Shown: positions 1 to 6,674, numbered from the stretch's first letter. The stretch: 6,842 nt of DNA from Bacteriovoracaceae bacterium (GCA_947448095.1 CANFNN010000163.1:1-6842), one strand, 5' to 3'. Translations and numbers: made by a program. The notes: generated by a model not told the origin, from the sequence alone.

Positions 1-389
1 ATCGCCTGTTCAGAGACTTCTTTCATTTTCTGAAACGTCTCATCAACAGTTGCATTGACATTTTTTTTAGTAAAAGAGTCTGAGGTAGCACTAAAGAGTG
101 CAATTTCTTTCACTCCCAGATTTTTTGCCGTTTCATATCCCTTAATGTTTGGAACAAGGCACGGAAAATTTATTGAAGTGCTTCCAAACTGATCCTGCAC
201 TTTTTGAAATAGCGTAACCGCATCACTCATCTGAGGAATGGCTTCGGGCTTCACAAAGCTGGTTGTTTCGATTGTCTGCAAACCACTTTCAACAAGCAGA
301 GAAATAAATTGGAATTTATCTTCAGTAGTGAGAATGATCTTTTCATTTTGTAGTCCATCTCTAGGACCAACTTCTACTATTTTGATCAT
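1..389 (-). CDS. liuE: Hydroxymethylglutaryl-CoA lyase, N-terminal part (3' end cut by window)
   Basis: This gene encodes a cytoplasmic TIM-barrel lyase that cleaves (S)-3-hydroxy-3-methylglutaryl-CoA into acetoacetate and acetyl-CoA, the last step of leucine degradation. My own translation gives 129 residues before the window edge; the family is about 300 residues, so less than half is visible. It starts MIKIVEVGPRDGLQNEK, the hallmark first strand of HMG-CoA lyases. R10 and D11 match the catalytic Arg and metal-binding Asp of human HMGCL (R41, D42), and E41 in IETTSFVKP matches its E72. A later stretch, ALFSATSDSFTKKN, also fits the family. The ATG lies two bases after the carrier-protein stop (TAG-TT-ATG), with a modest GAGG about 10 bases upstream inside the previous gene, so it is the fifth and last visible gene of the operon. 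Homocitrate synthase and other DRE-TIM relatives are less likely because the motif match and the neighbours both point to the lyase. The synonym mvaB is also used. Confidence 0.93.
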   Translation of the reverse strand, partial: MIKIVEVGPRDGLQNEKIILTTEDKFQFISLLVESGLQTIETTSFVKPEAIPQMSDAVTLFQKVQDQFGSTSINFPCLVPNIKGYETAKNLGVKEIALFSATSDSFTKKNVNATVDETFQKMKEVSEQA

Positions 390-391
390 AA

Positions 392-877
392 CTACTCTAC
401 CTCGGCGAGAATAACTCCACCTTGTACGAGTTGCCCGACTTGAAAGAAAATCTTTTTCACTTTACCGTCTTTATCAGAGCGAATGGAATGCTCCATTTTC
501 ATCGCCTCAAGAATTAACACCGCTTCGCCTTTCTTAACTTCTGAGCCAGCCTCTTTGAGAATCTTGAAAATTTTGCCTGGCATAGGTGAAGCCAGTCCAC
601 CAGCGTGAGCAACACTTTTCTTCATCTTTTTCCCGGCCTCAGAAATAACAGCTTCGCGCCCTAAGGCCATAACCATAGACTCCCCATCGCTATTGGGTGA
701 GCCAACTGCAGCTGTGAAACGTCCGCCTTTGGTATCTAAAATCATTTCATGTCCATCACGACTAATGAGTGAGTAAAAATAATTGTTACCCTCAAAATGA
801 AAAGAGACGGTGTCATGACTGTGCTTAAAATCCTGAACTTTGATATCTTTGCCATTAATTGTGAATGACTTATCCAT
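392..877 (-). CDS. Separate biotin carrier subunit (BT-like region plus BCCP domain) of methylcrotonyl-CoA carboxylase
   Basis: This 161-residue protein carries the biotin that shuttles carboxyl groups between the biotin carboxylase and the LiuB carboxyltransferase. The C-terminal biotinyl domain (about residues 94-161) begins at GLASPMPGKI and contains EAMKMEH; K127 is the expected biotinylated lysine, 34 residues from the C-terminus as is usual. Residues 1-90 are beta-rich, with short alternating strands, and resemble the small BT domain that in fused alpha subunits lies between carboxylase and carrier and docks on the beta subunit; this assignment rests on position and pattern. The ATG lies one base after the biotin carboxylase stop (TAG-T-ATG) and has AGGA six bases upstream. 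In most MCC alpha subunits this segment is the C-terminal third of one chain, so here the subunit is split. An acetyl-CoA carboxylase AccB is less likely, since AccB normally has a Pro/Ala-rich linker and neighbours accC. Confidence 0.9.
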   Translation of the reverse strand: MDKSFTINGKDIKVQDFKHSHDTVSFHFEGNNYFYSLISRDGHEMILDTKGGRFTAAVGSPNSDGESMVMALGREAVISEAGKKMKKSVAHAGGLASPMPGKIFKILKEAGSEVKKGEAVLILEAMKMEHSIRSDKDGKVKKIFFQVGQLVQGGVILAEVE

Positions 878-878
878 A

Positions 879-2366
879 CTAATTCCTAAATCCCGAAAGA
901 GTTGTCCAAGGATTGCTTAAGTTTTGTGTATTTGAAGACAAATGATTTTTTTTATTCTGTGAGAAACTGACCGCTGCAATAAGAGCACTCAAATCAGCAT
1001 GACTTAACTCTTTAGGACCAAGCTCCTCTTTATGATCAGGGATAAAATGAGTGTGCGTGTGGCCAGCAATAAAGTCTTTATGTCCAAGGATTCGCTTTAA
1101 ATAGTCACGATTCGTTTTGACGCCTAAAAAAAGAACTTCATCAAGGCTATGAATCGTTTTAGAAATAGCAATTTCTCTCTTCTCGCCCCAAACAACCAGC
1201 TTTGCGAGCATAGGATCGTAGTTTACTCCCACTTCTGTTCCATCTAAAAAGCCACAATCTAATCGAACGTCTCTTAATGTCGGGACACCGATGGAGTCAA
1301 TTTTTCCAATGGTTGGCATAAAGTTATTGTCAGGATCCTCAGCATAGATTCTGCATTCAATTGCTTGTCCCTTCTGCTTAATATCACTTTGCAAAAATGG
1401 CAAATGATCACCCTGGGCCACCAGGATTTGACATTTCACGAGATCAGACCCCGTAACCATCTCAGTCACTGGATGCTCAACTTGTAATCGAGTATTCATT
1501 TCGAGGAAATAAAATTTCCCATCAGGGGCAAGAATAAATTCAATCGTTCCGGCACCACGGTAATTAATTCCAGAAGAAATTTGAACAGCTGTTTCACAAA
1601 TCTTGAGTCTTAACTCATCACTCAGGTTAGGAGCAGGAGTTTCTTCAATGACTTTTTGATATCGTCTTTGAATTGAGCACTCCCTTTCAAAAAAGTGCAA
1701 ATGCTTGCCATGAGTATCACTCATCAGCTGAACTTCAATATGTCTTGGATTGATAACGTATCTTTCAATCAATACTTTATCGTTAGAAAATGATTTGAGA
1801 GCTTCAGACTTTGCTCCACGGATTGATTCAAGGAGTTCACTTTCTTGGTGAACAATTCTCATTCCCTTACCGCCACCACCAGCAGAAGCCTTGATCAAAA
1901 CTGGAAAGCCTATTTTTTTAGCTTGTATGGCAAGATTCTCTTCTGATTGGTCGTCCCCGTGATAGCCAGGGATCATGGGGATATTAATTTTTTCTAGCGC
2001 ATTCTTTGAGCCAATCTTATCCCCCATCAAAATGATGGATGCGGCCGTAGGTCCAATAAAGATCAGACCATTTGATTCAACCATTGAAGCAAAATCTGCG
2101 TTTTCAGACAAAAAACCGTAACCAGGATGAATGGCATCGGCGCCACATCTTTTGGCAATATCGACAAGTTTCGATTTATTTAAATAAGTCTCTGACAAAG
2201 CCCCTGATCCTAAAGGATAGGATTCATCTGCAAACAGAGCATGAGGTAGGTTCTTGTCGTCTTCAGCAAATACTGTAACGACTTTGATCCCCATTTCTTT
2301 AGCTGTTTTAAGAACTCTTAGGGCTATTTCGCCGCGGTTGGCGACGAGAATTTTTTTTATTTTCAT
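879..2366 (-). CDS. liuD: Biotin carboxylase subunit of methylcrotonyl-CoA carboxylase (LiuD N-terminal part as a separate protein)
   Basis: This ATP-grasp enzyme carboxylates carrier-bound biotin using ATP and bicarbonate, the first half-reaction of 3-methylcrotonyl-CoA carboxylase. Taken from the ATG at 2366 it is 495 residues: N-terminal domain opening KILVANRGEIALRV, IHPGYGFLSEN at 79-89, the ATP-binding glycine loop KASAGGGGKGM at 159-169, ERECSIQRRYQK at 227-238, and the metal/active-site segment EMNTRLQVEH at 289-298. R293 and R339 match the R292 and R338 region of E. coli AccC. The core ends near residue 445; a tail of about 50 residues ends NPWTTLSGFRN, resembling the SPW-GWRLN motif that leads into the BT domain of fused alpha subunits. 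I prefer this start because its ATG overlaps the liuC stop as ATGA, typical of coupled translation, and because MKIKKILVANRG is the usual family beginning; an ATG at 2378 is possible. Fused MCC alpha chains are about 650-670 residues. Substrate assignment comes from context, since biotin carboxylases of ACC, PCC and MCC look alike. Confidence 0.92.
   Translation of the reverse strand: MKIKKILVANRGEIALRVLKTAKEMGIKVVTVFAEDDKNLPHALFADESYPLGSGALSETYLNKSKLVDIAKRCGADAIHPGYGFLSENADFASMVESNGLIFIGPTAASIILMGDKIGSKNALEKINIPMIPGYHGDDQSEENLAIQAKKIGFPVLIKASAGGGGKGMRIVHQESELLESIRGAKSEALKSFSNDKVLIERYVINPRHIEVQLMSDTHGKHLHFFERECSIQRRYQKVIEETPAPNLSDELRLKICETAVQISSGINYRGAGTIEFILAPDGKFYFLEMNTRLQVEHPVTEMVTGSDLVKCQILVAQGDHLPFLQSDIKQKGQAIECRIYAEDPDNNFMPTIGKIDSIGVPTLRDVRLDCGFLDGTEVGVNYDPMLAKLVVWGEKREIAISKTIHSLDEVLFLGVKTNRDYLKRILGHKDFIAGHTHTHFIPDHKEELGPKELSHADLSALIAAVSFSQNKKNHLSSNTQNLSNPWTTLSGFRN
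884..887 (-). promoter_or_regulatory. Ribosome binding site of the biotin carrier gene
   Basis: AGGA on the minus strand is followed by a six-base spacer and the ATG at 877. It lies inside the last codons of the biotin carboxylase gene. It supports the carrier being initiated independently rather than being the remnant of a broken fused gene. Confidence 0.7.
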
Positions 2367-3127
2367 ATTTTGGTCCATGAAGGTTTATCTTTTTCTAGTA
2401 GTGCTCGCATCCCTTCCTGTCCTTCAATACTAACTCTTCTTTCCGTAATCATGTTGCAGGTAAAGTCTTCGGATGCTTTTAAATTTTTCATCACTCCACG
2501 GATGAGCTTCTTCGCTTCTTTGGCAGCAATAGGTCCTGCCGCTAAAAATCTTTTTTTCACTTCTTCAATAGAAGCATCTAAGTTTTCAGAGACTTCATGC
2601 ACAAGCCCCATCCGCTTGGCCTCTAAGGCATCAAATCTTTCGCCCGAGAGCATCCACGCCCTTGCATTTGATTCCCCTACCTTTGAAATGCAGTAGGGAG
2701 AAATCACGGCAGGAATTAGTCCCAAGCGAACTTCAGTAAATCCCATCAAGGCCTTAGGTACACTAACGACATAATCACAAACACTGACTAAACCAACTCC
2801 TCCGCCTAAGGCGTGTCCATTGATTCTGCCGATGACCGGCACGTCACATTCGTTAATCGCAGAAAACATGCGCGCTAAACGTTTTGAGTCTTTCAAATTT
2901 TCTTCACGAGAATAATCTTTCATGGCCTTCATCCAGTTCAAGTCTGCTCCGGCACAAAAACTTGCACCACGACCAGAGAGGATAATAAGCCTTTCATCTT
3001 TGAAGGATTCAAAGAGTGAAATCATCTCTTCAATCAATTCGGCATTAAAGGCATTGTGAAGCTCTGGACGATTCATCCAAACTTCTTTTACTCCTTGCTC
3101 TTTTTCAACCACTTCTAAAAATTTCAT
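2363..3127 (-). CDS. liuC: 3-methylglutaconyl-CoA hydratase (enoyl-CoA hydratase/isomerase family)
   Basis: This crotonase-fold enzyme hydrates 3-methylglutaconyl-CoA, the product of the carboxylase, to HMG-CoA, the substrate of the lyase. The protein is 254 residues. The oxyanion-hole/CoA-binding segment SFCAGADLNWM is at 56-66, and the GADL-WM form is typical of methylglutaconyl-CoA hydratases. GGG at 108-110 is the second oxyanion element. E132 in TEVRLGLIPAVISPY corresponds to the second catalytic Glu of crotonases (E164 in rat), while the first (E144) is replaced by G112 in GGGVGL, which I recall being usual in bacterial LiuC. The C-terminus EGQEGMRALLEKDKPSW is also typical. The ATG at 3127 is preferred over 3151 because it lies two bases after the liuB stop and has AGGA seven bases upstream; the longer start would overlap liuB by 22 bases. 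The gene's stop overlaps the next start as ATGA. A generic enoyl-CoA hydratase is the alternative, but context argues against it. Confidence 0.9.
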   Translation of the reverse strand: MKFLEVVEKEQGVKEVWMNRPELHNAFNAELIEEMISLFESFKDERLIILSGRGASFCAGADLNWMKAMKDYSREENLKDSKRLARMFSAINECDVPVIGRINGHALGGGVGLVSVCDYVVSVPKALMGFTEVRLGLIPAVISPYCISKVGESNARAWMLSGERFDALEAKRMGLVHEVSENLDASIEEVKKRFLAAGPIAAKEAKKLIRGVMKNLKASEDFTCNMITERRVSIEGQEGMRALLEKDKPSWTKI

Positions 3128-3129
3128 TA

Positions 3130-4746
3130 TTACATCCTGAAGACACCCCAACGAGGGTCAGGGAATTCTTCGTTATGAGTTACGCTTAAACACAGACCAA
3201 GGATATCTCTCGTCTGAGTAGGATCAATCACGCCGTCGTCCCAAAGACGAGCAGACGAGTAGTAGGGAGATCCCTCTTTTTCATATTTATCCAAAATCGG
3301 CTGTTTAAAATCTGCAATTTCTTTATCAGTCATAAGATTCTTTCCAGCGACTTTGAGACCATCTTGTTTAACTGTTGCAAGAACATTTGCCGCTTGTTCT
3401 CCACCCATGACTGAAATGCGAGAATTGGGCCACATGAATAAAAACCTTGGTCCAAAAGCTCGTCCACACATTCCATAGTTCCCAGCACCAAAAGATCCAC
3501 CAATAATAATGGTGAATTTTGGAACTTTTACAGTTGAAACAGCTGTGACAAACTTCGCCCCATGCTTAGCAATTCCTTCGTTCTCATATTGTTTTCCAAC
3601 CATGAAGCCGGAAATATTTTGTAAAAAGACTAAAGGAATTTTTCTCTGACCACAAAGTTCAATAAAGTGAGCTGCTTTCTGAGAAGACTCGGAAAAGAGA
3701 ATTCCATTGTTGGCAACAATGCCGACTAAATAGCCATGTATCTTTGCAAAACCAGTAACAAGTGTTGTTCCATATCTTTCTTTAAATTCTTGAAACTCTG
3801 AACCATCCACAAGCCTTGCGATAATTTCTCTCACGTCAAAGGGCTTACGAGTATCCTGAGGAATAATTCCAAAAATTTCTTCAGCTTTATAAAGAGGGGC
3901 TTTCACTTCATCTTTAATAAATTTGCCAGGATGTTTGGTTTTATAATTTAGTGTGCCAACAATATGGCGGGCCTGATCGAGGGCATCTTCTTCAGTTTCA
4001 GCGAAATGATCAGCAACCCCAGATTTTGAAGTATGCACATCGGCTCCGCCTAATTCTTCTGCCGTGACTTCCTCTCCCGTGGCGGCCTTAACTAATGGTG
4101 GCCCTCCTAGAAAGATGGTCCCATTACCCTTAACTATTATTGTTTCATCACTCATGGCAGGAACGTAAGCTCCTCCCGCCGTACATGAGCCACACACAAC
4201 TGCAATTTGGGGAATTCCAAGGGCGGACATATTGGCCTGATTATAAAAAATCCGCCCAAAATGTTCTTTATCAGGGAAAACTTCGTCTTGCTTAGGAAGA
4301 AAGGCTCCACCCGAATCAACGATGTAGATACAGGGAAGTTTATTTTCCATCGCAATTTCTTGCGCTCTTAAATGTTTTTTTACGGTTAGTGGAAAATACG
4401 TTCCACCTTTAACTGTGGCATCATTCGCAACGAACAAACATTCTATGCCGTGAACAAGTCCAATCCCCGTCACCATACCAGCACCGGGAACATCGTCTTC
4501 ATAAACACCATCAGCCGCCAAGGTTGATAGCTCCAAAAAGGGTGATCCAGGATCTAATATTTTTTCAATTCGCTCTCTGGGTGGAAGTTTTTTTCGTGCC
4601 TTATGTTTTTTAACGGCATCTTCACCGCCACCAAGCTTTGTTTTTTCAATTTTCTTTTTAAGTTCTGCCGCCAATGCGCGATTAAATTCGGCATTTTGCT
4701 GAAAGTCTTGTGAAGTGGAATCAACGTGAGAGGCCAAGGGCTGCAT
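3130..4746 (-). CDS. liuB: 3-methylcrotonyl-CoA carboxylase beta subunit (carboxyltransferase)
   Basis: This subunit moves the carboxyl group from biotin to 3-methylcrotonyl-CoA, giving 3-methylglutaconyl-CoA; in known MCCs it forms an alpha6-beta6 complex. From the ATG at 4746 it has 538 residues, close to the family's usual 535 or so. Landmarks: DPGSPFLELS near 65-74, NDATVKGGTYFPLTVKKH near 108-125, VDSGGAFLP at 143-151, CGSCTAGGAYVPAMSDE at 185-201, and the segment at 214-238 (GGPPLVKAATGEE..ELGGADVH). The C-terminal crotonase-like half has QNISGFMVGKQYENEGIAKH from 376, GGSFGAGNYGMCGRAFGPR from 417 and ARLWDDGVIDP at 499-509. Both oxyanion regions look intact. The start at 4746 has GAGGT four bases upstream; the longer frame from 4776 adds ten residues, has no visible binding site, and lies about at or before the predicted transcript start. 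Geranyl-CoA carboxylase beta (AtuC) is a close relative, but the adjacent hydratase and HMG-CoA lyase favour leucine degradation. It is the first gene of the visible operon. Confidence 0.95.
   Translation of the reverse strand: MQPLASHVDSTSQDFQQNAEFNRALAAELKKKIEKTKLGGGEDAVKKHKARKKLPPRERIEKILDPGSPFLELSTLAADGVYEDDVPGAGMVTGIGLVHGIECLFVANDATVKGGTYFPLTVKKHLRAQEIAMENKLPCIYIVDSGGAFLPKQDEVFPDKEHFGRIFYNQANMSALGIPQIAVVCGSCTAGGAYVPAMSDETIIVKGNGTIFLGGPPLVKAATGEEVTAEELGGADVHTSKSGVADHFAETEEDALDQARHIVGTLNYKTKHPGKFIKDEVKAPLYKAEEIFGIIPQDTRKPFDVREIIARLVDGSEFQEFKERYGTTLVTGFAKIHGYLVGIVANNGILFSESSQKAAHFIELCGQRKIPLVFLQNISGFMVGKQYENEGIAKHGAKFVTAVSTVKVPKFTIIIGGSFGAGNYGMCGRAFGPRFLFMWPNSRISVMGGEQAANVLATVKQDGLKVAGKNLMTDKEIADFKQPILDKYEKEGSPYYSSARLWDDGVIDPTQTRDILGLCLSVTHNEEFPDPRWGVFRM
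3135..3138 (-). promoter_or_regulatory. Ribosome binding site deciding the liuC start
   Basis: AGGA lies seven bases before the ATG at 3127, within the last codons of liuB. It selects that start over the in-frame ATG at 3151, which would lie inside the preceding gene. Confidence 0.65.
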
Positions 4747-4750
4747 GAGT

Positions 4751-4755
4751 ACCTC
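4751..4755 (-). promoter_or_regulatory. Ribosome binding site deciding the liuB start
   Basis: GAGGT on the minus strand sits four bases before the ATG at 4746. It supports the 538-residue protein starting MQPLASHVDS rather than the ten-residue-longer frame beginning at 4776. Confidence 0.65.
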
Positions 4756-4779
4756 ATAATTTAATAAAAATATCAATTT

Positions 4780-4809
4780 AGTCTAACGTGAAGGAATAAG
4801 CCGTGGCAA
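4780..4809 (-). promoter_or_regulatory. Candidate sigma70-type promoter for the liu operon
   Basis: On the minus strand TTGCCA (4809-4804; five of six to TTGACA) is followed by an 18-base spacer and TAGACT (4785-4780; four of six to TATAAT). A transcript would begin near 4773, giving a leader of about 27 bases before the liuB ATG at 4746. The pair lies wholly in the 72-base gap between the sulfatase-family gene and liuB, an AT-rich stretch with no obvious terminator, so readthrough from the upstream gene is also possible. I see no clear operator for a LiuR-type regulator. Confidence 0.4.
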
Positions 4810-4818
4810 TCTTTTGGC

Positions 4819-6657
4819 CTAGCGGTTAATCGATAAATTGTTATTGATTAGCCCATTAACAAAGTACTGCAAGTAAGACTTTAAAAGTGGATCCTGAGAC
4901 TGACCAATGAGCTTTAAAGCTCCCGTATTCCAGTCATAGCTATACTTGTTTTGGGCGTTATCCTTAGTAAGTGTAGTGACTTCATTTTCAGATACGAGGA
5001 AATAATCCCTTCCGTCGGCATAATTAATCGCAAACCCAGCATTGCTATCGAGATAACCAAGAGATGTCGCTGGAAGCTCATTACCTGCGATTCCTACAGA
5101 GTTAAGTACCATTCTCGGAATATCCGAATGTTGTGTCACCTTATCCGCTACGCCAACTGAGCTTTCACCTGGAGAATAAATTAAAAATGGCACCCTATAG
5201 CGACCAATCATATTTTGAAATTTAACAGTTTCTAGCTTTGAAGTGTGATCTGAGGTGATAAAGAAAACAGTATTTTTGAACCATGCTTCATTTTTAATTT
5301 TTTCAAAAAATAATTTAAGTGCATTATCGGCATAGCCAATACTCTCATGGATTTCAAGACTCCCCTTTGGGAATTTCCCCTTTTGAGAAACAGGAACCGA
5401 ATAGGGTTGATGAGAGCTAAGAGTAAATATTCCCGCCATAAAGGGCTGAGGCATTTTACTAATTTGGTCAGCAGCGAACCGAAGATAGGGAGCATCATAA
5501 ATCCCCCAAGTTCCATCGTAGTCGGATGAGTTATCATAATCATCGCGAGAGAAATAACGGTCAAAACCATTCGATAAAGTATATGACTCAAACCCCATAG
5601 TGCCCCTCGATCCTCCATGAAAAAAATAATTAGTATATCCACTTCCCTTCAAAATTTTAGGCATACATGAAAATTTATTACTCTGAAAAATAGACTTACT
5701 AAGTGGCTCATCTAGGAGAGAGGGTAAACCACACAACAATGAAGGTAGTGCTTCAATGGATCTTCGCCCGTTGGCCAGATGATGAGAAAAAAAATGTGAA
5801 TTGCTTTTTAACTGAGCTAGAAAAGGAGTGTACCCTTTCTCCATGTATTCGAGAGAAAAGCTCTCAAGAACGATAATAATTATGTTCTTATTATTTGCCC
5901 GCCAAGGATGAGGAAAAAGTTCCTGACGTTGCAAGATAGTACGAATAGCCTCATCGTCATTTGCAAAATACTTAAGCTTAACCTGAGATTTATTTTTAAG
6001 TGTTCGTAAAAAATGATAGGGGGAATTCAGAACTAAGTGACCAAGTTCATTTTTCCCCTGAAGGAATGCCGACTGAACGTTGATTGATTTGTGTTGAAGT
6101 CCTCCCCTAATCCCAACAAAAGACAAAGTCAGCAAAACGACAACTGAAAACAATCTTAACGACAGGGGAAGAGTGACTTCCTTTGATGTAAAAAATCTCT
6201 TATCAAGGAGAAAGAAAATGATTCCAAATACTGCACCAAGAACAGGAAAATACCAAAAATTTAAAATTAACTGCGGTAGTTGGTCCCAAATGTCGTCAGT
6301 AATCTTAAATAAATCGAAACTAAAACGTTTACCAACGAAAAGAAATAACTCGTAATCAACGAGGGAAAGTACAAAAGCAACAGAATTAAGAAAGACAAAA
6401 AGAATACGTTCTAAAAAGAGGAGACGGGTGTTTTTGCTCGGAATGAGCGCCAGAAAGATGACGGGAATATTCAAAAGTAAAATAGCTGCAAGATCAAAGC
6501 GTAAGCCATAAAGGAAACCAGTAAGAATCTCTAACTGAGAAAAATTCTTATAAATATCTAAGTGATAAAGATAAAACCCTACGCGCAATAATGTGTAAGG
6601 AATCAAGAGGAAAACAAATCGCTTAATTAATCTTGAATGAGAGGCTAATAGGTACAT
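4819..6657 (-). CDS. LTA-synthase-like membrane sulfatase-family enzyme (probable phosphoglycerol or similar phospho-group transferase)
   Basis: This 612-residue protein has the layout of lipoteichoic acid synthase LtaS: five hydrophobic segments (about 12-32, 47-72, 79-107, 128-151, 166-184) and then an extracytoplasmic sulfatase/alkaline-phosphatase domain (about 255-540). GIRGGLQHKS after the last membrane segment is a family linker motif. Likely active-site residues are E265 in IIVLESFS (metal), S300 in NGRRSIEALPS (nucleophile; Thr in Gram-positive LtaS), H416 in TLSSHQPYS (substrate binding) and D470-H471 in ITSDHTS (metal). HGGSRGTMGF near 347-355 and WGIYDAPYL near 384-392 also fit the Gram-negative branch. 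LtaS moves glycerol phosphate from phosphatidylglycerol; here the acceptor could be a glycan, glycolipid or periplasmic glucan (OpgB-like), and phosphoethanolamine transfer cannot be excluded. The ATG at 6657 gives a complete first membrane segment but has no Shine-Dalgarno site. The gene follows the 5S rRNA terminator and precedes liuB by 72 bases, with no evident link to leucine degradation. Confidence 0.85.
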   Translation of the reverse strand: MYLLASHSRLIKRFVFLLIPYTLLRVGFYLYHLDIYKNFSQLEILTGFLYGLRFDLAAILLLNIPVIFLALIPSKNTRLLFLERILFVFLNSVAFVLSLVDYELFLFVGKRFSFDLFKITDDIWDQLPQLILNFWYFPVLGAVFGIIFFLLDKRFFTSKEVTLPLSLRLFSVVVLLTLSFVGIRGGLQHKSINVQSAFLQGKNELGHLVLNSPYHFLRTLKNKSQVKLKYFANDDEAIRTILQRQELFPHPWRANNKNIIIIVLESFSLEYMEKGYTPFLAQLKSNSHFFSHHLANGRRSIEALPSLLCGLPSLLDEPLSKSIFQSNKFSCMPKILKGSGYTNYFFHGGSRGTMGFESYTLSNGFDRYFSRDDYDNSSDYDGTWGIYDAPYLRFAADQISKMPQPFMAGIFTLSSHQPYSVPVSQKGKFPKGSLEIHESIGYADNALKLFFEKIKNEAWFKNTVFFITSDHTSKLETVKFQNMIGRYRVPFLIYSPGESSVGVADKVTQHSDIPRMVLNSVGIAGNELPATSLGYLDSNAGFAINYADGRDYFLVSENEVTTLTKDNAQNKYSYDWNTGALKLIGQSQDPLLKSYLQYFVNGLINNNLSINR

Positions 6658-6665
6658 GTGATTTG

Positions 6666-6674
6666 ATTATATCA
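6666..6674 (-). promoter_or_regulatory. Extended -10 promoter of the LTA-synthase-like gene
   Basis: The minus strand reads TGATATAAT, a perfect TATAAT (6671-6666) with the TGn extension. The best -35 at a 17-base spacer, TAGCAA (6694-6689), matches TTGACA at only three of six positions, as is tolerated with extended -10 elements. Transcription would start about position 6659, two bases before the ATG at 6657, so the mRNA would be nearly leaderless. This agrees with the lack of a Shine-Dalgarno site there. Confidence 0.5.

Noticed and set aside
879..919. Pseudogenised fused LiuD with a frameshift at the carboxylase-carrier junction
   Set aside because: The conserved tail motif is read in the carboxylase frame right up to its stop, the carrier has a good start signal, and multiple stops flank the junction in both frames.
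2072..2278. Plus-strand 68-codon open frame opposite the biotin carboxylase gene
   Set aside because: Antisense to conserved ATP-grasp coding sequence, no binding site or homology seen; treated as a shadow frame.
2370..2696. Plus-strand 108-codon open frame opposite liuC
   Set aside because: It lies wholly antisense to a well-supported gene, has no recognisable domain or upstream signals, and its serine/phenylalanine-rich translation is what antisense coding gives.
4152..4355. Short minus-strand frames inside liuB (also 4554-4757)
   Set aside because: Out-of-frame with the strongly conserved carboxyltransferase sequence and without their own start signals.
4796..4818. Possible terminator just after the LTA-synthase-like gene (GGC/GCC repeats on the minus strand)
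   Set aside because: Only a three-base stem could be formed and no U-tract follows; it does not support termination, and the TTGCCA there is better read as a -35 element.
5232..5642. Second minus-strand open frame of 136 codons inside the LTA-synthase-like gene
   Set aside because: It overlaps the catalytic domain in another frame; the motifs (SDH, SSHQPY) are in the main frame, so this is an out-of-frame shadow.
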